Assembly (NCBI GenBank): GCA_021234155.1
Contig: JAJEKV010000054.1
Location: forward strand, 1,180,001-1,244,000
Reading direction: 5' to 3'
Source of the DNA: Isoetes taiwanensis
Taxonomy: Eukaryota > Streptophyta > Lycopodiopsida > Isoetales > Isoetaceae
Length of the DNA: 64,000 bases
The notes under the pieces: generated by a model
The model's input: the letters and a program-made list of their open reading frames with translations, nothing else
What the model was told of the DNA's origin: nothing
Databases searched by the model: none
Made by a program: the position numbers and the translations under genes
In this document: positions 48,030-58,844 of the stretch, piece by piece
How the letters are laid out: the number at the start of each line of letters is the position of its first letter
Numbering within the stretch: position 1 is the first letter of the stretch

Positions 48030-49330
48030 AAGGAAGGAAGGAAGTATATTTTAACGTCCACGGAGGCCAACTGGCTTATGAGACGGTTAGACATACAATA
48101 TATCGGAAAGTATCCAAACACAAAAGAAAACCACAGAAATCCTGTACAATGTGTGTCTACCACTGGGACGAAAAAACCCCGCCATGTGGGAGGAAAAATC
48201 CTTGTAATAGGCGTTCAGAGTCCCTATCTGGGTGCTCAAATTCCCTGTGCTATGAGGGACTCCCTGACGGCGGAGACTTGCAGAATGTAGGACGCGAGAC
48301 GTGCAACTATTGGCAAAGCCAGCATTTGATGAATTGCTATCTCAGAGCATCTGAGATCGGCATGAGCTGCTCGGATGTGTGCATATGCCGGACACTCCTG
48401 TAGAGCATGGTGTTCATCTTCTACTATCTGCATGTGACAGCACTGGCATAATCTCTCATGCCCGGGGATTCCCTGCCCTCCATCCGTACCCCAGTTGCCT
48501 GTCTCAATTCTGAGATGGTGGGACCATGTCCTTATTGCAGCTCGTGGCATATATTCCGTCATAGAGCCGGTAGATGGCATTCTGCAAATCCTGTGGGACA
48601 TGTAGCTCCTGCAAGCGCTGCCACAACAGGTCCCGAGGGACCGTATCATATGCTGTCTTAAAATCCACGAAACAACAATACAAGTCACGTCGTGCATTGC
48701 GGCTAGCTTCCATAAGAATTCTAAGAGTAAAAATATGATCACTCGTGAAGTGGACAGGGCGAAAACCTGTCTGGCTAACTGCACATACTCCAGCTTCCTC
48801 AGCCCATTGCGTTAACTTCTTCTCCAGCATGCCTGCTAGAAGTTTTGCGAGTAATGGGCTCACCATGATCATATGGTAGTTGGTGGAGTCATCCTTACTT
48901 CCCGTCTTATGAATAGGGGTGACCTTGCTAACCATCCATTCCTGTCTGATGGCCTGATTGATTATCCCTATCAAAGACCTGAGCAAAGCTGGCCCACCCC
49001 ATTTCAACAGCTCGGCTTGAAGTCCCCGCAAGTCCTTTGCTTTACCATTAGCAAGATGCCTAAGACCCTGGTGGATGTCCTCCTCTGAAAGCTGTAGTGT
49101 TTCTCCTAGCTAATCTGGTACCTCAGCGATTGCTCCTGGGGGGTCATACAACTCCTCCAACCGTTGTCTCCACTGGTCTGAGGTAACATTGCCAGATGGT
49201 TGATGCCTCTTATACAACACTCTACGCCAAAAGGCTTTTGGCTCAGTCATCAGGAGATCAAACATGCGTTGATGATTTTCTGCAATGTAGCGATGAGTAA
49301 CTAGTTTTATTTGTATTAATAGAGGCGAAT
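48030..49330 (-). pseudogene. LINE ORF2 fragment with internal deletion
   Basis: The minus reading at 48504-49031 shows RT motifs: SKVTPIHKTGSKDDSTNYH, QTGFRPVHFTSDHIFTLR, CCFVDFKTAYDTVPRDLL. The palm YADD block is missing. The reading then jumps to the C-terminal region (WSHHLRIETGNWG, CQCCHMQIVEDEHHALQECP). The 3' UTR ends GGACGTTAAAATATACTTCC and a (TTCC)n tail at 48029-48045. Same 3' family as 9840-10938. Confidence 0.82.
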
Positions 49331-49529
49331 CAATCAAAGTAGAAATGATATATAATACCTAGCAAGTGTTTACAAGTGGATGTCTAACAATGAACTCTAG
49401 ATTTTAAGGGCTATTGCAAGGTCTTTACATGGTACATCTAGTATGACTAAGTAATAAAAAATCTCATTTCACATTTAATGGAAATATTATCTTATATCAA
49501 TTTCTATTTCTTTCAAAGAGTTGTAAATT

Positions 49530-49880
49530 TTTTTTTTTTTGGATGAAAGTGGACCTTTATTACTCAAAAGAATACAAAGAGCACATGGAAAACTCAAAAC
49601 CCAGTGGAGAAAAGATGTCCACTAGAGCAGCACTACCCACCACATACATAACACAGAAAAGCAGAGAATACATATCACCACGAGCACAACTGTTTGCTAT
49701 GAGTAAGCCTGAATTTGAAGATATCGATCCCAAATGATACTCTTGACATCATCCTTCTAAGGAATGCAATAGTTCTATGGCAACATAGAACCAAGACGAA
49801 AAAAGCTTGGACCCTTTTTTTGGGACCTTTTTTCTTGCACTTTTTGGTTTTGCCTATACATTGCTTCAGCTTCAAACTCT
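49530..49880 (-). mobile_element. Possible L1 3' end
   Basis: A poly-T start followed by sequence whose complement reads AATAAAGGTCCACTTTCATCC-like, resembling the 3' termini at 2628 and 30724. Only weak protein remnants; the boundary on the right is unclear. Confidence 0.35.
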
Positions 49881-50340
49881 TTTCATCGGCCTTCTTCCTG
49901 AGAGTGTCCTTCTTTGTCTCTGTTGTGCTTCTAGCTTTATTTTTTCTTCTTTTCTAGCTGTGTGTAGGTTGCTTTTTTGGTTTCTATGAATGGTGTAGGC
50001 TAATTTTTTGAACAATTTTGTTCTTATTGTATGTCTTGCCTAGATAAGATTTATGGATTTGTTATAGATTTATGGTAGGATTGTCTACATAGTTGCTAAG
50101 TTGACGCATGTTGTTCCTTTTTTCTTGCCTCCTGGGTTTGCTGTCTGCGTTCAAATTTGTTGTAAACTATAGAAGCCTCCTGTTAAATTATGTGCCAATA
50201 CATGAAATGCAAAATCAACAAGCTTTTTGCCACGATTCTTCATCAAAATCATCTTTTTAAGTAAAATTGCAAGCATCGAGGAGTTATAAGCAAAAATGGG
50301 TTTCTTGGCGCCGTTCTTGGCGGCTAGGGCGGTGGCTTGA

Positions 50341-50662
50341 GGGTGAAAGCATGCTACGGTGTACCACTTTTGGAACCCTCAAAAGTACCTACGCTGGGTA
50401 CTTTTAAAACTGGTACTTTCTGTTTTTTCTTTCCATTAAAATCAATTCAAAATTTTTGAATTGAAGGTCAATAACATGTTAATCTACAGTATTAGAGGAT
50501 CACAATACTATTAGAGATTAAAATGAATGAATCCACTTTCGAACTTATTGTTTATTGAGACATTTATGCAAGTTCCTAGTACCCAGTGCTGGGTACTTTT
50601 CTGGGTAGTTTTGCACTCCCTAAAAAGAACTTTAGATGGTACACCCTTGCATGCTTTCACCC
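50341..50662. mobile_element. MITE copy 2 (322 bp)
   Basis: Starts GGGTGAAAGCATGCTA and ends TGCATGCTTTCACCC. The flanking duplication is TTGA (50337-50340, 50663-50666). Same length as the copy at 44864 and close to it throughout. Confidence 0.9.
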
Positions 50663-51365
50663 TTGAGGCAGGGGGCCCCCCCTCTCTTCACCGGTACTGC
50701 TGCTGATTACAAGAACTCCTTCTACTTTTTCTGCTGCTAGAGGGGAAAATCGAGATTGTTTTGGATCTGAGATCTCTAACGAGTAGGATTTTGAAGCAGT
50801 CTCAAGGCGGTTTGTTTGATTTTCCAGGTTTGCTCTGGTAAATTTCTTGTTATCTTTGTCTTCTTCTAGGCAAGATACAGCAGATCTATGGTGGAGCGAT
50901 CAGGAAATTCTAGCATTTGAGACAATTTCGGATTTCTACAGTGCCATCCTTTTCTTTTCCGGATCTTTTTACAGTTGAGAATTTCCCTTTCTTCCCACTC
51001 TTTCTTTCTAGCAGAAAGGTCTGGATGCTGCATTAAGCATAATTTCATTAATTGTGGACTTTGGCCGAGTCCATATGACTCCCAAATGTACCCGATTTTT
51101 TAGAAAATAAGGGTTTTATTTAGTAGAATGATGCAAATTTTCGAAATGTGTGCAGGTAGGTGGGATGGCAGGCCTTGTATCTATAAAGCCCAAAAAGTGC
51201 CAACCGAGTTTGTGTCTCGCCCAAAGCGCGCTACGTAGGCGTGGTCTCCCCGCGCCACGCCGACGATACATTCGCAAATCTGCATAGTGTAGATTCATAT
51301 TCGTGCCGGTCGAATGGTCCTAACCAACGGTAGCGACTATGGATTCACAATGAGCGAAATCACGA

Positions 51366-51734
51366 TTGCCATATCGGCCCGAGCCAATATTAGCTCATGC
51401 GAATCATTCAAAGGTTGAGGTGCAGAACGAGATAAACCAAAATGGCACAGAAGAAATGAGAAGCCAACTCAGGAAGCTCATTCGTCGTGGAGAGTTGATG
51501 AAGGATGGCGATGAGCCGGATAACCTTAGCAGGGTAGAGCTGGAAGGCTGCTTGATTTCCTTGAAACGCCATATTTACAGGCCAGAAGCTCTGAAGAGGT
51601 TGCTGAAAATGGAGGATGTTTGGCTGCACAACACTTTCCGGTCGTTGTTTAAGAAGCTTTACAAGAAGGAAAAGAGGCGCACGTGTGGCTTTGGTAATCA
51701 AACTCATCCTCGGCCTCCCTATCCGATGGCGTAA
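51366..51734 (+). CDS. Unrecognised ORF at the left edge of the atypical block
   Basis: A 122-codon frame with a charged, helical composition: MRSQLRKLIRRGELMKDGDE, LSRVELEGCLISLKRHIYRP, LLKMEDVWLHNTFRSLFKKL. It ends after FGNQTHPRPPYPMA. The residue mix looks like real coding sequence (a possible exon, since an AG acceptor-like site precedes NEINQNG). I do not recognise a family. It is the first rightward ORF in the CpG-richer block. Confidence 0.4.
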   Translation: MPYRPEPILAHANHSKVEVQNEINQNGTEEMRSQLRKLIRRGELMKDGDEPDNLSRVELEGCLISLKRHIYRPEALKRLLKMEDVWLHNTFRSLFKKLYKKEKRRTCGFGNQTHPRPPYPMA

Positions 51735-52333
51735 TTGGATGACCGGGTTTGGATCTCATGCTTGCCGACAAGACATATCGAGTTCCAACCGGGGATCTAA
51801 TTGCGGTGGAACCGGATATTGACCAAACGTCCATGTTTAATATTATCTATTATTATCTATTGTCATTCTGTTCAACCTATGCTTCGGCGTGTTGTTTAGT
51901 TGATATTATTATCTACGTAATCCATCCATGTACTCCATTCCTATGTGAATAGAATGTTTTTGTCTACATTGAGAACATCCCAATGACGTGCAATTTCTGA
52001 ATAGTAATATCTTATTTCATGGAGGCCTCCCCGAGGAAATTGGGCCCACTTTCACTTTCCTTCCAGGAGGAAATTGAAGCCCATTTTCTTTCGGGAATAG
52101 TCTCCTCCAAAAACTGGGCGGCCGCCGACTTTGCCCTTCAGATGGCCTGAAGGTAGTTTCATGAAGGCTTCCACTTTCAGGAAAATTGGGCGCCCGCCCA
52201 CTTTCCTTCTTGCAGGCAAAAGGAAAACGAGAAAACGTAGATCGAACCGAAGATAACAACCTGAAACATAACAAATGAATCATGCACAACACGGTTACAT
52301 CATCATATCATATAAAGTTATGAAATACATGAG

Positions 52334-52564
52334 TCATAGATTGTAATTATTGGTGATTCTATTAATCTCAAAAGCCTCTCTTCGGAACCCACACAATATG
52401 GATAGTAACATGATACTCGTAGGGGAGTCTTTCTTTCGACCAAGAGCTATACCATACAGCCGGGGATCGAGAGATCCCCTTTCAACTCGCAGAGCATAAA
52501 GATCGTCATAGGTCATAAGGCAAGTAAGGGTGTCAACATGGGGCCTGTGAAGATGGCGAGACAT
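52334..52564 (-). CDS. Small protein of 76 residues, unknown
   Basis: The leftward ORF begins MSRHLHRPHVDTLTCLMTYD and ends FRREAFEINRITNNYNL. A minus-strand TATAAATA lies about 35 bp upstream of the ATG, at about 52598-52606, so a short-leader transcript is plausible. No domain, signal peptide or membrane segment stands out. The tight TATA-to-ATG spacing is shared with other ORFs in this block. Coding status is inferred. Confidence 0.4.
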   Translation of the reverse strand: MSRHLHRPHVDTLTCLMTYDDLYALRVERGSLDPRLYGIALGRKKDSPTSIMLLSILCGFRREAFEINRITNNYNL

Positions 52565-52597
52565 GGCAGCGGAATGTCTTTGTGGCGTCGAATCACG

Positions 52598-52606
52598 CTA
52601 TATTTA
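52598..52606 (-). promoter_or_regulatory. TATA box of the 76-residue ORF
   Basis: GCTATAAATATAG on the minus strand, about 35 bp before the ATG at 52564. Confidence 0.5.
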
Positions 52607-53055
52607 TAGCCAAGGAATTATTGATGACTCTTGTAGCGGCATTATTGGTTGTATATACGGTGTACATCCAATAATCTTTATGTATAATACCTTCAATAAT
52701 GATTGTGGGTATAAATATATCTCAAACCAATTTTGACCATCAAATTTGGCCTTCGTCTAGCCATGTGGTCTCGATCTCGGTCACGAGCGTGATTCCATCA
52801 ACCGCAAGATGAATCACGAAAACTTCAAGCGATCTTGCGGCGAGAGATACCCATGGAAGGCGGATGATGACCACGATTAAGCTCTCTAAATCCTCGCCAT
52901 TATCCCGATCCCTTCGACGTTATCATCCATCCGATATGGAATAGAGAGCATCAAATGTACATGATAGAGAAGATCATTTGGGGTGCTCGTGAAAATGACT
53001 CGAAAGAGTCCCCTAAATGAACGCTTGTCATCTTGTTGTAATCGACCAGAATCAT

Positions 53056-53210
53056 CTATGAGATAAAGTATTAGTACAACTTGTCTTCTATATGTGCAAC
53101 TTGTCCAACATGTCCCGTGGAAATTGGGCCGCCCACTTTGCCCTTGAATGCTCATATCGTATGATGCGCTGAAATTGGGCGGCCCAATTTCGGCGGCGTG
53201 ATAGGTGTAC
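53056..53210 (-). other. Intron-like segment holding two palindromes
   Basis: Minus-strand donor AAG|GTACACC, branch site TACTAATAC (53068-53076) and acceptor CTCATAG. Palindromes lie at about 53118 and 53172-53190. The downstream reading (LQQDDKRSFRGLFRVIFTST, to a stop at 52886) looks coding. The upstream frame does not join without a shift, so the gene may be broken. Confidence 0.45.
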
Positions 53211-53270
53211 CTTATCACGGTTACTGTTGCGCTAGTATGTACGCCAATAATTGACATCAATAATTTCTCG

Positions 53271-53310
53271 CCTATAAAAGCGGCTCCCACTTTGCATTCA
53301 TCTCTCATGG
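53271..53310 (+). promoter_or_regulatory. Plus-strand TATA box and short leader
   Basis: CCTATAAAAGCGG at about 53270-53282, followed 28 bp later by ATGGCTTCCTTGCGG. The ORF stops after 17 codons unless spliced, so the target gene is unclear. Confidence 0.35.
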
Positions 53311-53987
53311 CTTCCTTGCGGATCGTCCGGAGAACATCCGATCCTTCAAGTGCTACTTGAGTTACAACGATATTTGCCGCTGCTATATGACCGTGTTAGT
53401 CTTGATCCATGGCTCCGGTCCAAAGCGGATGGACTGCGAGTAATTGCGGGAAGCTCACTTTCGTGTTGAGGTCCACACAGTATTGGCTTCCCCGATCGCC
53501 AGATCTTTGAGTTTGAATGGCATCGCCTTGGCGGCGTTGACGACGAGTGACTCTTTGTACACTTTCGGATATGTTAATGTACGACAAAGGATATAATAAT
53601 GTTGTAAGGATGTAATAAGCATAGTCAATATTATATAATGTAACGTGCACGAGTAATTCACGAGGGGGTCGCTCTTTGATCTCCACTTTTTTACGCAGCT
53701 CCACTTCACTTCATGTTTGATGGCTTACTTCTGCCCGATGGGGTGGGCCTTCCAATTTATCTGCCGAGGATAGCCAAGTCAAATAAATTTAATAAAAGGC
53801 TATAGTTTGTAAGGGTTAGCCAAATTCTAGGCCCCAATTTGGTTAGCAAAGTAAACTAGAGAAATTTAAGACAAGGAAATGAGTGCAACGTTATCATTTC
53901 TGAAAAAGAAGTATGAACAATTGTTATTAACATATTTCACGTATTTTCAACTCATAAAATTAAGCTCATTAGATGCGGAGGCACATC

Positions 53988-54632
53988 TTAGAATGATCCC
54001 TCTTTGGGTTCTCCATCTTTGGGGCTGAGGTTGTTGTCTTTGCCTCTTTGATCAATTCCATTCTTTGCATAAAATCTTGGGCCCCAGTTCCTCATTCTCA
54101 TCATGTGCACCTTGATTGTCTTACGTGTTTCGCCACCTCTTCCTCTACATCTTGATTTGCTCATCGTGTTGGGGACCACATCCTCTCCATCCTCGATTGT
54201 CCCCTTCTGTGTTTCCATGACAACGCAGCAGTCGGGCTCCCTAGCAACCTCTTCCTCGAACTTTGAGGTCGCCTCAATCATGTCCCAGTATTCACCAGTC
54301 CGTCCCCCGCCGGTCGCGTTGATGTTGTTTTTCTTCTCCTAAATAGTTCCAAATCCGGAGAGCCTAGGGCGGCCCCTTTTGAGTATACTTGAATCGCGCT
54401 CTTGTCTGTCTCGAGGCCTGGTTGCGCCGTTTATGGTTGTAGGCGAGAGCGGACAAAGGTGTCTCGGGGCGGGAAAGCTGAGGCCGAGGAGCGGTTTTGA
54501 AGTAGAGGCCTTCTTCTTTCCCTCTTTTATCTTACGTAGTGCGGAGCTCTTGATTTTTTCTCGTCTAACATGACATCGAGTTGCTTTCGAATATCCGTAC
54601 AAGCTTAATTTCCAGCTTCTCGTGCGTCTCAA
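53988..54632 (-). pseudogene. Basic nuclear-type ORFs, unknown
   Basis: Two leftward frames: 54339-54632 ends in an AT-hook-like KRGRPRLSGF, and 53988-54281 carries an acidic then arginine/glycine-rich segment (SKSRCRGRGGETRKT). The composition suggests DNA- or chromatin-associated proteins or parts of one spliced protein. No family is recognised and the relationship of the frames is not resolved. Confidence 0.3.
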
Positions 54633-54737
54633 AAAGACAATGTTTTATAGCCCTCGCGACACCGCTCGGCTAAAAGCACCACCGGAAAGAAGTCGAGAAC
54701 GGTGCAACCTTCCAAATCAACTTCGTACTAGATAGGT

Positions 54738-55640
54738 GCACGCCCTACTTTCCAAAGCGATTACGCACCAAGTTCTCCCCCCCTGCTTTGCACCCTTTGT
54801 CGCACCAAAGGTCGATACACCCAATAAGCTGCCGCGGAAAACAAATGTTAGAAACATTGATAGTCAACAAGCAAATTGGGCGGCCCAATTTAAAATGCAT
54901 ACCTTTGCGCACACTCGTGATCGGGCAAATTCTTTTCGATGTCTGTTTTTTTCTCGTAAATGCTTGGGAAACTTAGCATATTGCTTTGGATGGTCGGAAT
55001 TGGCGAAGCAAATATTTATTTCCTGTACTGATGGCGTAGCCGCTGCGTCTCTGGCAACATACATTAGCAGGACAAGACATTGCAACTCTCGAACTCTAGA
55101 GGTAGTCGCAGTTCTGGCCGGGGGGTCCTGGTAGGAACCAACCCAAACACGGCTGCCACCGTCTATTGTCTTCATGGCGGATAGGCACTCATTGAGGCGG
55201 TGCTGGGGTAATAAATATAGCTACCCAGTAAAGCTGCTGGTCCGTCATCGTGCTTAGCTGGTCAAGGAATTTTTCATAATCTTCCTTTGGCCATTTCTTA
55301 CATTATATCTGAAGTCGCATCCAATGAAGCGGGCGAAGTGTTTACCACGCCCACGCACAAACCTCCCGGGACTAACGTGGAAACACTTGAAAGGTTTGCC
55401 ACCCTCCTCAACCGGCCCTAGAAGATATTAGTCTACTTTCTTTGTAGAGGGACTCGGGAAGCTTTCCTTCTCCATCTCTTTGCGTCATACGCCCATCCAC
55501 TGATGCTACTTGCGAACATAAGCATCGGATTCTCAGTGAATATGGGGTGAGCTTGCCTCAAGGCAGCCATGTCTTGAAAAGGAAGTTTCTTCACTCCTTC
55601 ATGTATCGACAAGGGCCCGCTCCATTGTTCCAATCTTCTT
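54738..55640 (-). pseudogene. Spliced unknown protein with frame slips
   Basis: Leftward coding sequence can be followed for about 300 residues: SIHEGVKKLPFQDMAALRQ, then PFKCFHVSPGRFVRGRGKHF, FIGCDFRYNV, WPKEDYEKFLDQLSTMTD, QQLYWVAIFIT, LNECLSAMKTIDGGSRVWVG and FPKHLREKNRHRKEFARSR. A canonical 74-bp intron (54829-54902) then joins in phase to LIGCIDLWCDKGCKAGGE and a stop. Two joins (near 55306 in an A run and near 55210 in a C run) need one missing base each, so it is either lightly decayed or affected by homopolymer errors. I do not recognise the family. Confidence 0.5.
54829..54902 (-). other. 74-bp intron containing a palindrome
   Basis: Donor AAAG|GTATGC, branch TTCTAACA, acceptor GCGGCAG. 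The perfect palindrome AAATTGGGCGGCCCAATTT (54873-54891) begins 11 bp after the donor. The coding phase is preserved across it. This is the clearest example of the palindrome sitting inside an intron. Confidence 0.7.
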
Positions 55641-56245
55641 CAGACTCACCCGGCTCGACTTTCATAGTCGTCTCCGGTATAATCCTTGCTTCCCTTCAGG
55701 GAATGTGGTGCCATCCTTGATCTCCTTGGCCTGACCTTTGCGGATCTAGAGGATGCATGGACTTTAATAGGCGGCGGAATTATTGGTGAAAAGTCTAAGC
55801 CTATCCTTCACCTCAATTTTTCTCCCTTCTAGTCCTTCAACCGGTCTTCGTTAGAATAAGCGGGCAACCGGTGCACATATTCCACGACTTCGTCGTCAAG
55901 ATATACAAAGTAGTCGTAGTCGCATAGTTGACTTCTTAATCGTTTGCGGCCTTCTGACTTTCCAATCTGCATGACAAAGAAGGCACGGATAAAGGCGCAT
56001 ACACATCATCTTAATTTGCTTGCGGTGGCTGGCGCAAATTGGGCCCGCCCAATTTCGGATCATCCGACACTTTCGAGTGGAACTGGCGAGGCGCCCAATT
56101 TCCCGAAACGTTTCGAAATTGGGCGGCGCCCTATTTGCGGCCGTTCAGGAAATTGAAGAATTTGAAAAGAGTGCCAACAGTTGAAATTGGGCGGCCCAAT
56201 TTCGAACTTGTGGATAGCGAACTAGTAATGGTGGTAGTGCACTTA

Positions 56246-56670
56246 CGAGAATACGCTCCACCGACGGAGTGCCCGCGTTTGCCCATACGTGGCTTCCCGA
56301 GAATGCCCATTGGTTCGCGAAATTTCTGAATTTCTTCGAAAAATACTTCCTCGTGTATAGTCTTCTTTGTTATGTCATTATTCTCTCGGCTTACGAGCGT
56401 AACGCATTCGATTCTTTGTGAGATTTCACGCCGGGACTTCGGCATTTCCTTTTGGCATAGAAAAGAATATCGGTTACGCCAAGTGCTTCCTTTTCGAGGA
56501 GGCCATGCCAAAGCTTGTGTGACAAGCGGTTGAGCAACCGTGGTCGTATGGTTGCCATTAACAATCGATGATACGCATTTTGCGATCCTCCTCGACTTCT
56601 TCCACTTTATTGCTGCGCCACATGCGTGGATCGAGCGGCCGCGACATCGGCCGCGAGGAGGGTGCATCGA
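56246..56670 (-). pseudogene. Unknown exon with strong splice signals
   Basis: The acceptor CTACTAATCGCTTATCAG at 56671-56688 precedes a reading IDAPSSRPMSRPLDPRMWRS that meets a stop. A second frame in the same exon (RREISQRIECVTLVSRENN, HEEVFFEEIQKFREPMGIL, GKRGHSVGGAYS) runs to a canonical GTAAGTGC donor at 56246. One frame shift separates the two, so the exon is damaged or miscalled. The intron beyond the donor holds a palindrome at 56184-56202. Confidence 0.4.
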
Positions 56671-56901
56671 TGGCTGATAAGCGATTAGTAGAGAGTGTCC
56701 AAGTGCTCTGGACTTATGACCCTACAAGTCATATTTGCGGGGCTTTATGCATCTTGAACACATCGACTTCAATCTGAAGCCCACCCCGGGGTAGATTCTC
56801 TCCACATTGCTTGATGCTTGCTATGGCGCTTTGTGACAACTCATGTTGCGCTCTCACGAGTGGCGTCGCCACCGGATGGAGTGAACTTCCGCGATCTGCC
56901 G

Positions 56902-57183
56902 CTACTCTCGGGTTGTTCGGATGAAGAAGAAGACAAGGACTCCCTCTCCGGAAGTTTTTGGGCTCTGTGATAACCGCGTCAGCTTGCGCCTCTTCGACGG
57001 ACCACCTAAATCTTTTCCCATGCGCTTAGGGGGTTCCTCTTCAGACGGCTGGTCCTCTTCTGCACTCGCATCGGGCGACCTTGATGTTCTCTTCATTCCA
57101 CCGAATATAAGTTTAGTGGCAGCTTTACGTTGAATAGCCTTAGCGGTGTCCTCGCCTTCTTGATCTGGCATGTCGGGCTCCAT
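56902..57183 (-). CDS. Acidic/basic low-complexity ORF with a nuclear-localisation-like motif
   Basis: A 93-codon frame: MEPDMPDQEGEDTAKAIQRK, then SAEEDQPSEEEPPKRMGKDL and GPSKRRKLTRLSQSP. KRRK is a likely nuclear localisation signal and the stretch around it is disordered. An exon ending TKWLKSRYKK with a GTGAGA donor lies just upstream (about 57225-57255). It could be an exon of the same leftward gene as the H3-tail-like ORF. Unknown function. Confidence 0.35.
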   Translation of the reverse strand: MEPDMPDQEGEDTAKAIQRKAATKLIFGGMKRTSRSPDASAEEDQPSEEEPPKRMGKDLGGPSKRRKLTRLSQSPKTSGEGVLVFFFIRTTRE

Positions 57184-57387
57184 TTGCGCGCTGCCCCAGC
57201 GCTTGTCTTTGTCTCACCTTTCTTGTATCTAGACTTAAGCCACTTAGTATCGCATTACACTTTAGGTTGGTTTTGCCCTGATACTCCGTGAGCGATGCTT
57301 TCGACCTGTTACGTTTGTGCTCTAATATCCAGCTGCGGCGGTAACGTAGTAGCCATCAAAATATCGGTTCTTGATTTGATGCCCGCT

Positions 57388-57860
57388 CTAAACTTTCATA
57401 TGAGTCCAGCGCCCATCCTTTACGGCGCAAGAATGTGGGCTTTCCTTTATACTTGCGTTCATCATACATGGCTCGTACTTAGATAGTGGAACTTTATAAC
57501 GGACAAAAGTCCGATCTACGGTGTCTTCAACGTCGATGAGGAAGTCATCATTGTTCGCAGGCGACACCTCCATGTCGATGACGATACCCGCCGAATTCAT
57601 TTTTCCTGCCCCTATCTTGCCAAAGAAAAGCAGAAGATCCTTGAGGTGGTTTGTCTGGGACCCAGGATGAATATTCCCTATCTCTATGCACCAGACCCAT
57701 TCGTCAGCAACCGTCAAAACTTCATGGGGCACAACCTGGATGCCAGCAAACAGATCTTTCTCTTCTTCTGTTCTTGCATTCTCTATTGCAATAGCCTCTG
57801 CAAATTTGGGTCCGGTACCGGGAACCCGAGCAGTCTGCTTTGTTCGCGCCATATTAATTC
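57388..57860 (-). CDS. Unknown protein with histone H3 N-terminal tail mimic
   Basis: From the ATG at 57850-57852 the protein begins MARTKQTARVPGTGPKF. Residues 2-9 are identical to the first eight residues of mature histone H3 (with R2, K4 and R8 in place); K9 is replaced by V. The remaining 145 residues (AIENARTEEEKDLFAGIQ, EWVWCIEIGNIHPGS, LKDLLLFFGKIGAGK, FLIDVEDTVDRTFVRYK) are not histone and match no family I know. The exon is preceded by a textbook acceptor (branch TACTAAC at 57880-57886, then TTCTGCAG), so either the upstream exon is 5' UTR and this Met is the start, or the motif is internal to a longer spliced protein. An alternative donor lies near 57450. Confidence 0.6.
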
Positions 57861-57929
57861 CTGCAGAACGGAAAGTAGTGTTAGTACTTGGGAGACTTGG
57901 GGCTGAAGAGACTGTTGTCTGATGGAGGC

Positions 57930-58190
57930 AAATTGGGCGCCCGCCCAATTTGCCCTGATCCCCACGCACACCAAATTGGGCGCCCGCCCAATTTCCTCGG
58001 CTCAACTCATGGTGAGCCTTGAGTCTGAGGAGACGATTGTATCACAGGGGCCAAATTGGGCGCCCGCCCAATTTTGCCAGATCCCTACGCATACTAAATT
58101 GGGCGCCCGCCCAATTTTGCCAGATCCCTACGCATACTAAAATGGGCGCCCGCCCAATTTACTTATCCCTCACACCAAAGTGGGCGGACG
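57930..58190. repeat. Palindrome cluster A (six copies)
   Basis: Copies at 57930-57951, 57973-57994, 58053-58074, 58096-58117 and 58139-58160 have the form AAATTGGGC, core GCC, then CGCCCAATTT. A sixth near 58173 is diverged and has the opposite core (GGGCGGACGCCC). Spacers contain repeated GATCCCTACGCATACT. The cluster lies between the H3-tail-like exon and the next upstream exon. Confidence 0.93.
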
Positions 58191-58444
58191 CCCAGTTTGC
58201 CTATCCCGGAGAGCACGACTACCTTGGATGGTAGACTTGGTCAGACTAAATTAGTGCCCAATTTAGTCCCGACAAAGTCTACCATCTGAAGTCGTTAATA
58301 GCCCTCGGGCAAACCTCCATATCTTTCGTGCTTCCGGATAGGGGCAAAACTGCGTCCGCCCACATTGGTGTGAGGGATAAGTAAATTGAAGCGTCATACG
58401 TTGGTGTTAGGGAAAAAGTCCAATGTTTTGCAAAATGAAACACT

Positions 58445-58639
58445 CTAAGGGAAGCAATTGGGTGCCCTATTCAGTTCTGCATACAGGTATGCATCTGTGG
58501 GGACCAGTGAGGCATCTAGAAGATGTTCATATGTCCGAGATGTTATAGCGGGATACTTAATCAGGCAAGCGCTCAACTTTATATTTAGAAAGTAGTCCAC
58601 CTTACCTTTGCCACCGGTGGTGGGGCGAGATGCCATCAA
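58445..58639 (-). CDS. Short leftward ORF, possible first exon
   Basis: The frame from the inner Met reads MASRPTTGGKGKVDYFLNIK, then CLIKYPAITSRTYEHLLDAS and TDAYLYAE. It is followed by the palindrome cluster and then the H3-tail-like exon. It lies downstream of a TTTAAAAG promoter-like element near 58900, so it may be the first exon of the same leftward transcript. Family unknown. Confidence 0.35.
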   Translation of the reverse strand: MMASRPTTGGKGKVDYFLNIKLSACLIKYPAITSRTYEHLLDASLVPTDAYLYAELNRAPNCFP

Positions 58640-58844
58640 CTGCTAGAATTCCTTGGTGTACAGGGGTACCCAGGCGATAGGTCAATGCAGAGAGGAAGGC
58701 GCCAACAGGATGGCGACAAGCGGCCGAGAGACACAAGGCGCCAAGAGCTCGATCCGCCGGCAAAATTGGTTCGGGAGTATAGTCTCGGGCCGAGAACGAC
58801 TTTCGTGGGCTAAGAAATATGAAGGCGACAGTGTTTAGCGGAGC

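Noticed and set aside
57826-57852. A genuine histone H3 gene
   Set aside because: Only the first eight residues match; position 9 onward (VPGTGPKF) departs from H3 and no histone fold follows.
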